Of a DNA stretch of 64,000 bases, positions 1-11,132 are shown in pieces; position 1 is the first letter of the stretch, and each line of letters starts with the position of its first letter. The DNA comes from Gordius sp. MW1. Taxonomy: Eukaryota; Nematomorpha; Gordioida; Gordea; Gordiidae. The stretch spans positions 15,190,168 through 15,254,167 of the forward strand of contig OZ038531.1 in NCBI GenBank assembly GCA_964036665.1, written 5' to 3'. Both the position numbers and the translations under genes were made by a program. The notes beneath the pieces are model-generated. The model was given only the letters and a program-made list of their open reading frames with translations, was not told the DNA's origin and did no database searches.

Positions 1-1133
1 CATAAATAAAAGTTGTTTACTTTTAATTGCTATGCAATTTAACTAGTTTTTGGGTTAGAATCCCGGAGTTTTTTTGACTCTTATTATTGTTCTTGTTACT
101 ATCATTGATAATAAGACTTTTTGGCCGTCCGTTGGCTGCTGACCAATGAAAAAAATGACCATTGGCCAAAATGTGAATCCGAGTTTATTTTTTCGTTTTT
201 TTTGACTATTATGATTGTTCCTGTTACTACCATTGCTATTATGACTTTTTGGCCGTCCGCTGGCTCCTGACCGATTGAAAAAATGACCATTGGCCAAAAT
301 GTGAATCGAAATTATTTTTTTCGTTTTTTTTTTACTATTATGATTGTTCCTGTTCCTACCATTGCTATTATGACTTTTTGGCCGTCCGCTGGCTGCTGAC
401 CAATGGAATAAAATGACCATTAGCCAAAATGTGATTCGAAAACTTTTTTTTCGTTTTTTTTTGACTATTATGAATTTATATCCACTTTTACCGTGTCCTG
501 GCTGCTGACCAATGGATAAAAATGACCATTGGCCAAAATGTGATTCGAAAATTTTTTTTTCGTTTTTTTTACTCTTATGAATTTATATCCACTTTTACCG
601 TGTGCTGGCTGCTGACCAATGGAAAAAAATGACCATTGGCCAAAGTGAGCATCAAAAAATTTTTTCCGTTTTTTTGGCTATCATTGACTTATAGAGTATC
701 TGTTGGTACTGACCAATAGAGAAAAAGTGACCATTGGCCAAATTTTTGATTTTTTTAATTAAAAATTGTTCAAATTCAACAAAAAATTTCTCCCAACAAT
801 TCTGCAAATTCTTAACATTGTGTTGTTTTATAATATAATGTTTGTTAGACCCATAATCACTAAGGGCCATAAAAACTAATGTAATTCGAAACTAGATGCA
901 AACACTAAATCTAACCCTAACCCTTGCCTATATTACATTTTGCCTTTATTACATTTTGCCTTTAATGGAAAATTTGTATAAATAATTAATTAATCATTAG
1001 GCATTTAATACCCCCCTATAGGCATTCTCGCCCCTTCCCACCTTTCTCGCCCATAAACGCATAGCAAATATGATACATTTATACGAAGTACAGATGAGTC
1101 GTCCCCCCTTCCCTTCTCCCCCTTCCCACGAGG
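1..1133 (+). repeat. Long terminal-repeat arm with ~100-130 bp internal units (MULE-like), left copy
   Basis: The outer part (about 60-750) holds six imperfect tandem units. Each is marked by GACCATTGGCCAAAATGTG near 157, 282, 415, 522, 631 and 729, plus CGTTTTTTTTGACTATTATG and GGCCGTCCGCTGGCTGCTGA blocks. The inner part (about 750-1133) is single-copy and ends in CACGAGGGCC. The whole stretch is the reverse complement of 61722-62855 and resembles 63390-64000. Long TIRs with internal repeats directly bordering a MULE-type transposase fragment fit a Mutator-like element; that assignment is inference. Position 1 coincides with the outermost shared base, so a target duplication cannot be seen on this side. 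Confidence 0.8.
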
Positions 1134-1154
1134 GCCGAAGGCCCGAGTTTTTTA

Positions 1155-1651
1155 ATTACGTTTATAAATCTTGGGTGAACCCCTCAGCCACATTTTCCTA
1201 TGAAATGTGGCAGAGGTATGAGGCTGTTGGTCCTAGGACCAACAACCACCTTGAGGGGTATCATAACGCTTTAAAGTCCCTTATTGGGCAGTCGCACCCA
1301 GATATATATACTTGTATTTCATTTTTAATGGAAAATAATGAAAAAACTTTGATCAATCTTCTACAAATTGATCAGGGTAATACACTATATTCGATTAATA
1401 AATGCGTTCGCACAAAAAATGCACATATACAAACATTACTCGTTTTATATTCTGATACTTCACGTTATTATGATGTTTTTGATTACGTTGACAATATCGC
1501 GAAATTATTATCTTTTAATTATGATTCGCGGTATTGGAATTTTTTTATATGGATATATCGCGCGCTTTTTTCAATAATGACACTGATAATGTCGACGGTA
1601 ATAATAGGGACACTAGTGACTATACAGACACTAGTGACCCAGAATAAAATT
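1155..1651 (+). pseudogene. C-terminal fragment of a MULE-type transposase
   Basis: The open frame runs from 1070 to the stop at 1654, but its first ~28 codons read through the repeat arm. Transposase-like sequence begins near 1155 (FNYVYKSWVNP). The diagnostic stretch is GPRTNNHLEGYHNALKSLI, then HPDIYTCISFLMENNEK. A W..Y....PRTNN.[VL]EG[WY]HN pattern followed by a His-Pro-helix is typical of the C-terminal part of animal MULE/FLYWCH-associated transposases. The catalytic DDE region and any zinc-finger domain are absent, so this is a 3' remnant fused to the repeat arm. The frame is intact, so the copy may be fairly young, but it cannot be functional alone. Confidence 0.65.
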
Positions 1652-1654
1652 TAA

Positions 1655-2340
1655 TAATACCTACGTGTTCATGATTGCTTCAGCCTTTTTGTAACCTTTT
1701 ATTAAATACGATATTTCATGGAATTAGAATATAAATTTAACATTAGGTAATTCTCTATTAAAAACAGTAAAAAAAAGTTAGTAACCTTAATTCATTTTGT
1801 GTGCAAATCAGATATAAAATATATATAGATTAAAGAAATTATCTAATCAATGCCATCTTTAGATAAAGAATCAATAAAATTTTGACATTGTAAATATATT
1901 AAGAAGTGATTATTTAATATTTGTGCAATTATAATATATTTTTTTCTGGCTCTTATGAGTTATTATATAAGATATCATTTTGTCAAAATCGTACTAATTT
2001 TTTATCTCAAAACCCAAAATTATATCCGCGTACTTTAAGATATATACCTTGTTCGGGATTGTACTATAATTATTGGGAGTGAATTCTTGAGTGATCATAT
2101 AATAAATAAATTTGATTGAACAAAGTAGTTTGAAGATATATGAAAAAGTGATTAAAGGGGCAAAGTATAATAAAGGATAAAATTTCCTCGTCAGCCCCAG
2201 TACTTCTCCCATTTTCCGAGATAAAACACTTCTCATTTCCCCTTGTTCCGAGAATATAACAAAAATAATGATAAAAATGCGAGAGTAAACTTTTAAACTA
2301 TTATTATTTATAATTTGCTAAATTGACTCAATAATTAAAA
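1655..2340. other. AT-rich DNA, nothing recognised
   Basis: No supported coding sequence. The only open frame (80 codons on the minus strand, 1994-2236) has low-complexity composition and no family resemblance. Confidence 0.5.
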
Positions 2341-2349
2341 ACAAAAATT

Positions 2350-2509
2350 AAGACGAGATCTCGCTGATAAAATCTCGTCTCGTCTCGAGGTCGAAATTCT
2401 CGTCTCGATCTCGACTCAATTTTTCAAATTCTCGTCTCCGTCTCGTCTCGGTTTTTCGAGACGAGACTAGACGAGACCGAGATTTTTCTCGGTTTTTCCG
2501 CATCACTAC
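2350..2509. mobile_element. CGAGACGAG-rich MITE, copy 1
   Basis: The sequence alternates CTCGTCTCG and its complement, so the stretch is largely self-complementary (CTCGGTTTTTCGAGACGAG). It ends in TTTTTCCGCATCACTA, the reverse complement of TAGTGATGCGGAAAAA, a hAT-like terminus. A second, diverged copy lies at 2808-2956 with the same end. The left terminus is not clearly preserved. Confidence 0.6.
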
Positions 2510-2807
2510 TATTTACTATTCCATCAGAACTCATTCTAAACCTAAAATATTATAATATTTAATAATGCCATGGATGGATAATATGCGATAAATATATTAT
2601 AAAAATATTCACATACCCTAAGGGTCAACCATACTTAGGTAAATGATTTCCAAATTTTAAAATTTGTTGCAAAAATATATAACATTTACTACATTTATGA
2701 ATTTTTAATACCAAATATATTTCATACATATTAATTAACACTTAATACCTCAAAAGTAAATCATAAAAATACTCGATATTTACTAAAATCTAACGATCAA
2801 TATAAGT

Positions 2808-2956
2808 CGAGATCTCGCCGAAAATATCTCGTATCGTCTCCTCTCAACATCAAAAATCTCGTCCCGATCTCGGGTCAGTTTTTCAAATTCTCGTCTCGTC
2901 TCCGTTTTTCGAGACGTAACGAGGCCGAGATTTTTCTCGTTTTTCCGCATCACTAA
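2808..2956. mobile_element. CGAGACGAG-rich MITE, copy 2
   Basis: Same organisation as 2350-2509: GTCGAGATCTCGCC at the left, CTCGTCTCGTCTCCG in the middle, TTTTTCCGCATCACTA at the right. The copies differ at many CG-containing positions, suggesting independent decay. Confidence 0.6.
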
Positions 2957-2964
2957 TCTATAGC

Positions 2965-3400
2965 AATTAAATGTCTAACCTCTCTTTATTTCTAATAAGC
3001 TATATTATACATACACGAAACGTTCATTAGGCAGCCGGTTATAACATAATAGCTTATGCATTTCAATTTATTTCTAGCTTTAGTTATTTAAATCTATAGC
3101 GATCAGTTTAACCTCTCTTTATATAAATTTCTAATTAGCTATATTATATATACACGAGTAGTTCATTAAGCAATCGGTTGTAACATAATAGCTTATGCAT
3201 TTCAATATATTTCTAATTGTATAACCTCCTTTATTATATATTTTAAATAGGCTATTAATGATATATATAAACACGCATGCTTAATTAAAAGACATGCTTT
3301 ATGTATTTTATTTATCATATCACGATTACTTATGCAGTTTGGTTATATAAAAGCCTTAACTTAGTTTATTATATAATCGTATACAAAATAGTAGCTTATG
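2965..3400. repeat. AT-rich tandem repeat, about three units of 110-135 bp
   Basis: Units start TAACCTCTCTTTAT near 2975 and 3110, with a diverged TAACCTCCTTTAT near 3220. Each contains TATTATA.ATACACGA, GGTTATAACATAATAG and GCTTATGCATTTCAAT. The last unit decays. No coding potential. Confidence 0.6.
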
Positions 3401-4389
3401 CATTTTAATACTTATATAACTACATACATTTTATTCTAATTCAACACCCACATGTTAGATATTAGAGTTAGTGATTTATTTGTTAATATGTATTTATTTA
3501 TAAAATAGTATTATACATTTTGATATAACTTATTTTGTTTTAATTAACAATTAAAGCATCTTTTTATTAAGTAGTTTAATTACATATTATAATTTTACAA
3601 TTTTATAAATTTTAGTTTTCGTGTCTACTTTGGGATGCTTATTACATAATGCACTTCGGACAATGTGCACCAGATTCGTTATCTCATCCTTATATAGATA
3701 GATCTAAATATAATACCAACCTATTTATCTCCGCAAAAATTAAGGCCCTACACTCTACAAATATGAGTGATAATTCTATGATAAATACTATTTGTTTGAA
3801 AGCAACAGTAAAAATTTAGCAAATTTTATAAAGTTTTTTCTTAATAAACCCGAATGTCTTTTCATTGTACTTTGAAATAAATGGGTACAAATTTGCAAAT
3901 TCAGGCAATTTGCCTTTTGTAAAATTCAGAAAACAAACACCGATCCAAATCAAAAATAAGGCATCTAGGTCATACTAGTGTTGTAAAAACGGCTGGCTGG
4001 GTTTTCCCAGCGTATTGCTAAGCTTAGTTGTTGGCGTTTTTTTCACCCAACCTTTTCAGTGTTAGGTGAAATTTTCTTGGGAGGGCTTTGGCGGTTGGCG
4101 TTTTCGTAAAAAACACCCAAAGCGTTTTGGGTGTTTTTTTTGGGGGGACCTTTGGCGTTTAGGTTTGGGTGTATTAAACAGCTAAAGGGTTTGGGTGGAT
4201 AATATTATTAACCTTTTGGTTTGGTTTTGGTCGTTTTGGGTTGGGCATACAAATATATCAATTTGTTTATATTGTTCATCATATTTGTGTATTTAGATTT
4301 AGGTAATTTTAATTTAAGAAAATAAAAATAAATGTATTAGTAGGTAGTGAATTAATATGTTTAATTTATGAAAAAAAATTTGTGAAGAT

Positions 4390-5640
4390 TTGCCCCCCCC
4401 CCTTATTTTTACCCTCTTTCTCACCTGGGGAGGAACGGCGGGCAGGTGGGGTGTTTGCCCGGCCCCCTAATTTTTTACCCTCTTTCTGATGCTGGGGAGA
4501 GGGGGGGTGTTTTGCCCCCCCCCTAATTTTTTACCCTCTTTCTGATGTGGGGGAGAGGGAGGGCATGGGGGTTGTTTTGCCCCCCCCCAATTTTTTACCC
4601 TCTTTCTGATGTGGGGGAGAGGGGGGCATGGGGGGTGTTTTGCCCCCCTCTAATTTTTTACCCTCTTTCTGATGCGAGGGAGAAGGGGGCCAGGGGGTGT
4701 TTTGCCCCCCCCCCCTAATTTTTTACCCTCTTTCTGCTGCGAGGGAGAGGGGGGCAGGAGGTGTTTTGCCCCCCCCCTAATTTTTTACCCTCTTTCTGAT
4801 GCGGGGGGGGGGGGTGTTTTGCCCCCCCCCCTAATTTTTTACCCTCTTTCTGATGTGGGGGAGAGGGGGGCATGGGGGGTGTTTTGCCTCCCCCCCTAAT
4901 TTTTTACCCTCTTTCTGATGCGAGGGAGAAGGGGGGCAGGGGGTGTTTTGCCCCCCCCCCCTAATTTTTTACCCTCTTTCTGATGTGGGGGAGAGGGGGG
5001 CCTGGGGGGTGTTTTGCCCCCCTCCCCCCTAATTTTTTACCCTCTTTCTGATGCGAGGGAGAGGGGGGTGTTTTGCCCCCCCCCGTAATTTTTTACCCTC
5101 TTTCTGATGTGGGGGAGAGGGGGGCATGGGGTGTGTTTTGCCCCCCCCCTAATATTTTACCCTCTTTTTGATGCGAGGGAGAGGGGGGCCAGGGGGTGTT
5201 TTGCCCCCCCCCCTAATTTTTTACCCTCTTTCTTAAGTGGGGGAGAGGGGGGCATGGCGGGTTTTTTGCCCTCCCCCCTAATTTTTTACCCTTTTTCTTA
5301 AGTGGGGGAGAGAGGGGCATGGGGGGGGGGCGGTTTTTTGCCCCCCCTTTAATTTATTACCTTCTTTCTGATGTGGGGGAGAGGGGGGCATGGTGGGTTT
5401 ATTGCCCCCCCCCCAATTTTTTACCCTCTTTCTGATGCGAGGAAGAGGGGGGGGCAGGGGGTGTTTTGCCCCCCCCCTAATTTTTTACCCTCTTTCTGAT
5501 GCGGGGGACAGGGGGGTTTTTTGCCCCCCCCCCCTAATTTTTACCCTCTTTCTGATGCCGGGGAGAGGGGGGGGGAGTGAATCGCCCCTCTTCTTATTTT
5601 TTACTCTCTTTCTCACCCGGGGGGGAGCCGGAAAGCCCTT
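4390..5640. repeat. C-rich minisatellite, left arm of giant element
   Basis: About 16 units of ~75-80 bp built from TTTTGCCCCCCCCCTAATTT, TTACCCTCTTTCTGATG and GGGGGAGAGGGGGGCATGGG. The long C and G runs vary in length between units. Reading frames through it give repetitive Phe-Pro-Gly-Arg proteins on both strands and are not genes. The runs of four or more G on the opposite strand could form quadruplexes (inference). Confidence 0.9.
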
Positions 5641-5654
5641 TTCAACCCTTAATA

Positions 5655-5950
5655 TTTTTGTGAATTTTTGCGGTCACAGTGGTGACAAATGTCATAATCA
5701 ACATTTTCTATTGAAATTAATATTTTCTTGAAAATAGACTTATTATATGACTGAAAGATGTTCTACTATTATAAAAAATATTTTTGAGAAGATTTGCGGT
5801 CACAGTGGTGACAAATGTCTTAATCAACATTTTCTATTGAAATTTATTTTTTTTTTTGAAAATTGACTTATTATATGACAAAGATTTTTTAATATTCGAA
5901 AATATATTTTTGAGATTTGCGGTCAACAATTGTCATAATATACCATATCA
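5655..5950. repeat. Tandem repeat of ~125 bp, three decaying units
   Basis: Three successive units contain TTTGCGGTCACAGTGGTGAC (near 5667 and 5795, with a shortened GATTTGCGGTCAACAA near 5915), followed by CATTTTCTATTGAAATT and GACTTATTATATGAC. The last unit is truncated. Confidence 0.7.
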
Positions 5951-6790
5951 ATTAAAATAAATTTTTTTAATTTAACTTCATTTATGAAATAAGCTGTATT
6001 ATTAAATATAATATTAATATGAAATTTTACCAATTTAAAAAAATTTGCCATCATGGGTAAGTAAGTTTTACTATTTAAGTTATCTGGGCATTTAATGGAA
6101 AAACTTAAGATATTTCCAAAAGCATATCATGCTATTATGCTTTCACAAGGCACCAACACTCTACGTCCTGTTGACTTAGACCTCGCATTTACAATGCTTA
6201 TAAGGATCATAAAAAATATCGGACTTTTCTGAGTAACAAAAATGAGAGCATCTTAATTTAAAGTATTGCTTATTATTTAATAAGAAACTTAATTTTCTAA
6301 TTGCTTATGACTTAATTAGTAGTTGACATAATAAAAAAAAGTTTAATTTTTATTTATTTTATTTATAATAATAATAATATGATTCGCAACTTCTACATAC
6401 CTTGATATGTTGTACGTTAAAAAAGAAATGAATGTAAAATGATGTAATAAAGAGGCTAGCCAGCCCACGCCACACCATGCCTTGTTGTGCACTTCGAGTC
6501 AAAATATATAATGGCCAAAATTTATAAACCAATCAGAACCTTTAAAAATATAGCCGGTTAACGTGTATTTATACACCGTTTCAAATAGTTCCCAAAATTA
6601 CTAATATTTTTGGTCTCATATATTAAATATATGATTCTTAAATCCTTAAATTCTGATGTTTGCAAAATGTAATATTGGCAAAATGTAATATAGGCAAGGG
6701 TTAGGGTTAGATTTAGTTTAAGAAATATATTTGATATTATGTCCATAATATATTATGGGTCCAAATCTTTGTTGTGCCATGATTTTTTTA
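5951..6790. other. AT-rich interior of giant element, no gene; short MULE-arm fragment
   Basis: Nothing coding is recognised. Around 6660-6720 GGCAAAATGTAATATAGGC and GGGTTAGGGTTAGATTTAG match the inner part of the 1-1133 repeat arm, so a small fragment of that family is embedded here. Confidence 0.5.
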
Positions 6791-7700
6791 TATATTTAGT
6801 TGAATCTGGTTCAGTAGGCGATTTTTCAGTTCGCGATCATTGAACACGTGACTGCAACATAATCATTATGCAAATTAAAAATTAAAATAATATAGTATAA
6901 ATATGATATAATACCATAAATATAATACAATAAAATAAATATTATACAACAGATTAAATACAATACAATATAATATATATTACATTATACAATAAATATA
7001 ACCCTAACCCTAATTGGTTGTCGCCTAACAGGTCAGTCGCCAACAGTACAGAAGCGATTTAGTTTAGTACTTAACTTAAATCTGATAGGTTTAAATGAAT
7101 CTGGTACAGTAGACGACTGACCTGTTAGGCGACAACCAATTAGATTACGCGATTCTTAAACACGTGACTGCAACATATAAGACTCTAAATCATAATGAAA
7201 ATTAAAAATTAAATAATATAGAATAAATATGATATAAATATAATAAATATAATACAAAAGATTAAATACAATATAATATATATTACATTATACAATAAAT
7301 ATAATACAATAGATATAATATAAACTTAAATCTGATAGGTTTAAATGAATCTGGTACAGTAGACGACTGACCTGTTAGGCGACAACCAATTAGATTACGC
7401 GATTCTTAAACACGTGACTGCAACATATAAGACTCTAAATCATAATAAAAATTAAAAATTAAATAATATAGTATAAATATGATATAAATATAATAAATAT
7501 AATACAAAAGATTAAATACAATATAATATATATTACATTATACAATAAATATAATACAATAGATATAATATAATATAATACATTAGATTAATTTATTATA
7601 ATACAAAACTATAAATATAATATAAGTTATATAATAAATAGAATCTGGTACATTAGGCAATTTTTCAGTTCGCGAATCTTGAACACGTGATTGCAACATA
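6790..7700. repeat. Satellite with ~250-294 bp period
   Basis: GAATCTGGT.CAGTAG recurs near 6803, 7097, 7347 and 7641 (spacings about 294, 250 and 294). The two middle units share CGACTGACCTGTTAGGCGAC, while the outer two carry TTTTTCAGTTCGCGA instead, giving an A-B-B-A order. Each unit continues with AACACGTGACTGCAACATA and a long (ATATAATA)-like tail. An inverted fragment of the B type lies at 7010-7060 and another relic at 16975-17035. Confidence 0.75.
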
Positions 7701-8170
7701 TAAGACTCTAAATCACTATGAAAATTAAATTTGAAATAATATAGTATAAATATGATATAATACAATGAATATAATAAATATAATACAAAAAATAAATACA
7801 ATATAATATATATTACATTATACAATAAATATAATACAATAGATTTAATATAATAATATAAGTTATATAATAAATATAATACAATAAATATAATATAATA
7901 CAGCAAAGTAAACACAAGAAATGTTATATAATACAATCAACAAATGTATACAATTAATATAATATAATGCATTAAATATAATAAAAGACAATATATTAAA
8001 TAATATAATTTATATGATATAATGCAATACAGTAAATATAATGCAATATAATACAATATAATAAATATTATATAGTACAATACAATAATAATCATACAAT
8101 GCATTAAATATAATATAATAAATATAATACCATATATTGTATTATATAGTACTAAAAAACATAGAAGGTT
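7700..8170. repeat. Low-complexity ATATAATAC-type repeat
   Basis: Imperfect iterations of AATATAATACAATA over about 470 bp. The minus-strand open frames encode Tyr/Leu/Ile-rich low-complexity peptides and are not supported as genes. Confidence 0.75.
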
Positions 8171-8203
8171 ACACCTTATACCAGCCCAAGGAGGTGTTGG
8201 AAA

Positions 8204-8300
8204 CATGGGCGTAGCCAGGTTTTAGAATAAGGGGGGGGGGGGCGAAAGTATTTAAGTTCATTTAGGGAAGGGCTAACACAAATTTTTTTATTTCAAGGGT
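8204..8300. mobile_element. 5' fragment of CATGGGCGTAGCCAG MITE
   Basis: Begins CATGGGCGTAGCCAGGTTTT and runs into a G-tract, as in the complete copies at 49101-49280 and 40309-40513. No matching right terminus is found nearby, so the copy is truncated. Confidence 0.6.
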
Positions 8301-9004
8301 TTTTGTAATGAAGAAAAGGATTATTGTCATTTAAATTTAAAACTAAGTTGAAAACTATAAAAAAAAATGGATTTAAAACAATAGAAACTTTTATGTCTCA
8401 AAAAAAGGGTCAAGACTTTCTTAAGTTTGGACAACTCTACTATTTTATGATGTTTTTATGCCAAATCTAAAACATCATGAACTTATACCAATATATATTT
8501 ATAAACTGATTATTTTAAACTTTACCCTTTCAACCTAAAATAATTTTACAAACTAGGAGAAAATCTCATTTTTTACACAAAATTTATTATTAAGTCTCAT
8601 AAAATTTTTGTTTTAAGAATTTACATTTAGATTTTTTTCATATTCTAAATTCTAACCTTCTATGATGTATTTATATTCAATAAAATTAAATTGTCCAGAA
8701 ATAGAAAATAATGGTTAAGAACAGTATTCACTTTTAACTATAAAAATATAGGGCCAAAATTCCATAGCAAACATTTTTTTAAAGGTTTTTTATACCAAGT
8801 TCTATATTTATAGTTCTAACCTGATTTTATATAATATTATTAATAAAATTATGAAATTAAAATAGCTAAAATTTGTATGAGCTAAATTAATCACATAGGG
8901 GAAAATTTTAAAAAATTGTACTAATTTAAGATATAAAATAAAATTACTTGATTGAATACTCAAAGTAATATATTAATTTACTGATAAGAGTTAAAATACT
9001 ATGC
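8301..9004. other. AT-rich DNA, nothing recognised
   Basis: No open frame, repeat or family match could be supported. Composition is strongly A/T with frequent homopolymer runs. Confidence 0.5.
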
Positions 9005-9009
9005 CTTAA

Positions 9010-9668
9010 TGTGGCATAAGGCCAAATTTGGATTTTTTATTTGTCACCCGTTTCAATAAATGTTAATGGTGTATCTACTCCGTTTCCCCCTCCCCTTCCC
9101 CCGTTTAAGGATTAGTTTTATTATAGGTCTATTCTGTATTACTAGTTTTAGCCGCCTATGGCGGGTTTTAATCGTTTATGATAAATATTTAATTTACCCC
9201 TCCCCTTTCTAGTTTTATTACCCTTCAAGTTAAAGAAAGAAGTTATTGCTTGTCACGCAGTCCCTCTTTCTATCTCCCCATATTATTGTTGTCAGCGCGT
9301 TATACGATGATCGCGTTGGTTTGATATAATTCCCCTCCCCGATCGAGATGGTATCGTTGATATATGTTTATCTCCCCATTATTGTTGTTTACATCGTCAA
9401 TCCCCCCCCTCGATCATGATTGTATTATTTACCACCTTATCACTATTATGGTGTGTAATCAATGCGCGGTACAATACTATTGACTCACGTCTTCAATTCC
9501 CCCCCCCGATCATTATTGTTATTGATATCTCATCACTATTTAAATGGAAACATTCACACTTATTCATTGATAAATTATTCACAGATTTTGATTCAGATTA
9601 AATAAATCAGTATTTAGCATGTAAAGATTAGGCGTGAAAAAATTTCATGTCCCTCCTGGGACATGATA
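9010..9668 (+). repeat. Left LTR (family A)
   Basis: Matches 14984-15646 nearly base for base, with a few substitutions and C-run length differences. Small gaps between the copies indicate some time since insertion. It contains C-rich tracts and GATCGAGATGGTATCGTTGA. Confidence 0.85.
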
Positions 9669-9671
9669 AAT

Positions 9672-9690
9672 TGGTGTCAGATACGTGGAT
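9672..9690 (+). promoter_or_regulatory. Primer-binding-site-like sequence of family A
   Basis: TGGTGTCAGATACGTGGAT lies 3 nt after the LTR end. The leading TGG fits the complement of a tRNA 3' CCA. After TGGTGTCAG it diverges from the family B site at 11103 and 12964. Confidence 0.5.
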
Positions 9691-10280
9691 AATGGAACCC
9701 CGAACAAGTCGTGAATTAAAGATGAGATTTCTAATTAATTCCTTGTATTCGTTACTCAATTCATTAGAACAACTGGCTATCCCGCAAACATAATACAATG
9801 GAAATTCCAATATGTCGGTGGACAGATGGCGGCCAAATTCTGAATGTGCCACTTAAATTATATTAAATGAAGGAGTTCTGAAAATTCTAATGGCAATATT
9901 CAGTGAAGGTATGAAAAATTCTTAAACCATTCGATCATCTTGAAACAGATATTCAATGAAAATGCGTCAGATCTGGTAAGATGTACACACACTGAAAACA
10001 AATTATTTAAATAGAAGCCTAAATTATTATCGTGCTACTTAAATTATTGTTATTAAACAATGTTAAACCAAACCCCCCCCCCCCGTTTAGTTGAATATTA
10101 TTTGGCAATGTAAGCATGATTTTATGAAAGGGAAAAAAGCGAGCGATTTTTGTAAAGTGAATTATATTGATATTTGAAAGGAAGGAGTGACATTTTTTTG
10201 TAAAGTGGCTTATATGAAATTTTGAAGGAAGGAATTGACGGAGATTTTTGATTACCAATTGAACTACTAAACCGAGTATT

Positions 10281-10345
10281 GAGGCTCTGAACTCTTTGAG
10301 TCATCCTCGGGTATATAAGGCTCTGAACTCTTTGAGTCATCCTTA
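10281..10345 (+). repeat. Repeated short hairpin motif in retroelement internal region
   Basis: Two copies of CTCTGAACTCTTTGAGTCAT with flanking GAGG/CCTC-type bases. The inner GAACTC..GAGT segments can pair. The motif recurs twice at about 11582-11645 and 13443-13505 and three times at about 14747-14850, where the surrounding sequence has diverged. Repetition and position upstream of the polypurine tract suggest a cis-acting signal (inference). Confidence 0.45.
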
Positions 10346-10389
10346 GAGTTTTAAAGGAACGGTATAATCCGTATCTTTGGTTTTCGGAA

Positions 10390-10500
10390 AGTAGTGTCAA
10401 TGTCAATATCGAGGTCAATGTCGATATCGAGGTCAATATCTAGGTCAAGGTCAATATCATGGTCAATGTTTATGTCAAGGTCAATGTCAAAAAGTATGAA
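10390..10500 (+). repeat. AATGTCAATATCGAGGTC microsatellite
   Basis: Degenerate iterations of TCAATGTCGATATCGAGG, copied at about 11694-11805 and 13556-13660 in the other internal regions. Both strands give long Ser/Met/Ile/Arg or Thr/Leu/Ser repeats that mimic short genes, but there is no sign of coding. Confidence 0.8.
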
Positions 10501-10565
10501 TACGGAGATTACAAAATTGCTGGAAATACGTAAAGATCAGGTTTGTTATTTGGTAAAGGGTAAGG

Positions 10566-11102
10566 TGTGGCATAACGCCAATCCCCTCTTAATCTTGGTT
10601 TTATCCAGTTTTGGTTGCTTAGTTCTAGTTTTATGATATAGCTATTTTTCTTCCCCCCTTTCGTGTTTTAATTACTATTCTTGGCTTGTTCAATTACCCT
10701 TTTAGTTTTATTACCCTCCCCTTGCTAGTTGTATGACTATTCAAATTTATTGTCACGCAGTCCTAACGCGTTTGTTTGTTATAATCCCCCTCCCCGATTT
10801 ACATATTTTCATCTTCAATCAACCCCCGATCGTTATTGTATGGTTTACCTATTTACATCAACCATCATCATTATTATTCCTGCTATTTAAAGTACGGATT
10901 GTTTGTAAAAGGCAGTTATACATATTTATGCTATTACTGTTAGTGTAGTTATTAATCATTAATAAATTCGTGTATTGGAATTAAATTAATAAATTAAGCC
11001 CTCCCTTTGGGGGGGGGACAACAAGAAAACAAATTATTTTTATAACAATCATTCGAGAAATAAAATAAAAAGAAATTCTATATTTATTAAAGTATAGAAA
11101 AT
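10566..11102 (+). repeat. LTR family B, copy 1
   Basis: Starts TGTGGCATAACGCCAATCCC directly after the purine-rich GGTAAAGGGTAAGG, and ends TATAGAAAAT just before a primer-binding-like TGGTGTCAG. It lacks a short segment present in copies 2-4 (GATCGTGATGGTGTTG). Confidence 0.8.
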
Positions 11103-11132
11103 TGGTGTCAGAAGTGGGATCTGAACCCACGG
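11103..11132 (+). promoter_or_regulatory. Extended primer-binding-like site (tRNA-Leu 3' end)
   Basis: TGGTGTCAGAAGTGGGAT, continuing CTGAACCCACGG, is essentially the complement of the 3' CCA, acceptor stem and T arm of a eukaryotic tRNA-Leu. Match over ~29 nt is longer than the usual ~18 nt. A second copy lies at 12964-12993. Confidence 0.65.

Noticed and set aside
910..960. Telomere-like CTAACCCTAACCC
   Set aside because: Only two repeats, present inside each copy of the repeat arm and internal in the contig, so not a telomere.
4672..5731. Chain of Pro/Phe/Gly-rich open frames on the plus strand
   Set aside because: They follow the minisatellite unit in whatever frame lacks stops, and the encoded words change with C-run length. 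No start, splice or family evidence.
7583..8206. Tyr/Leu/Ile-rich minus-strand frames resembling membrane proteins
   Set aside because: They derive from ATATAATAC low-complexity sequence; apparent hydrophobicity is a composition effect.
9628..9852. 74-codon minus-strand frame near the retroelement 5' end
   Set aside because: It spans the LTR end and primer-binding region on the wrong strand. No retroviral-type motif is present.
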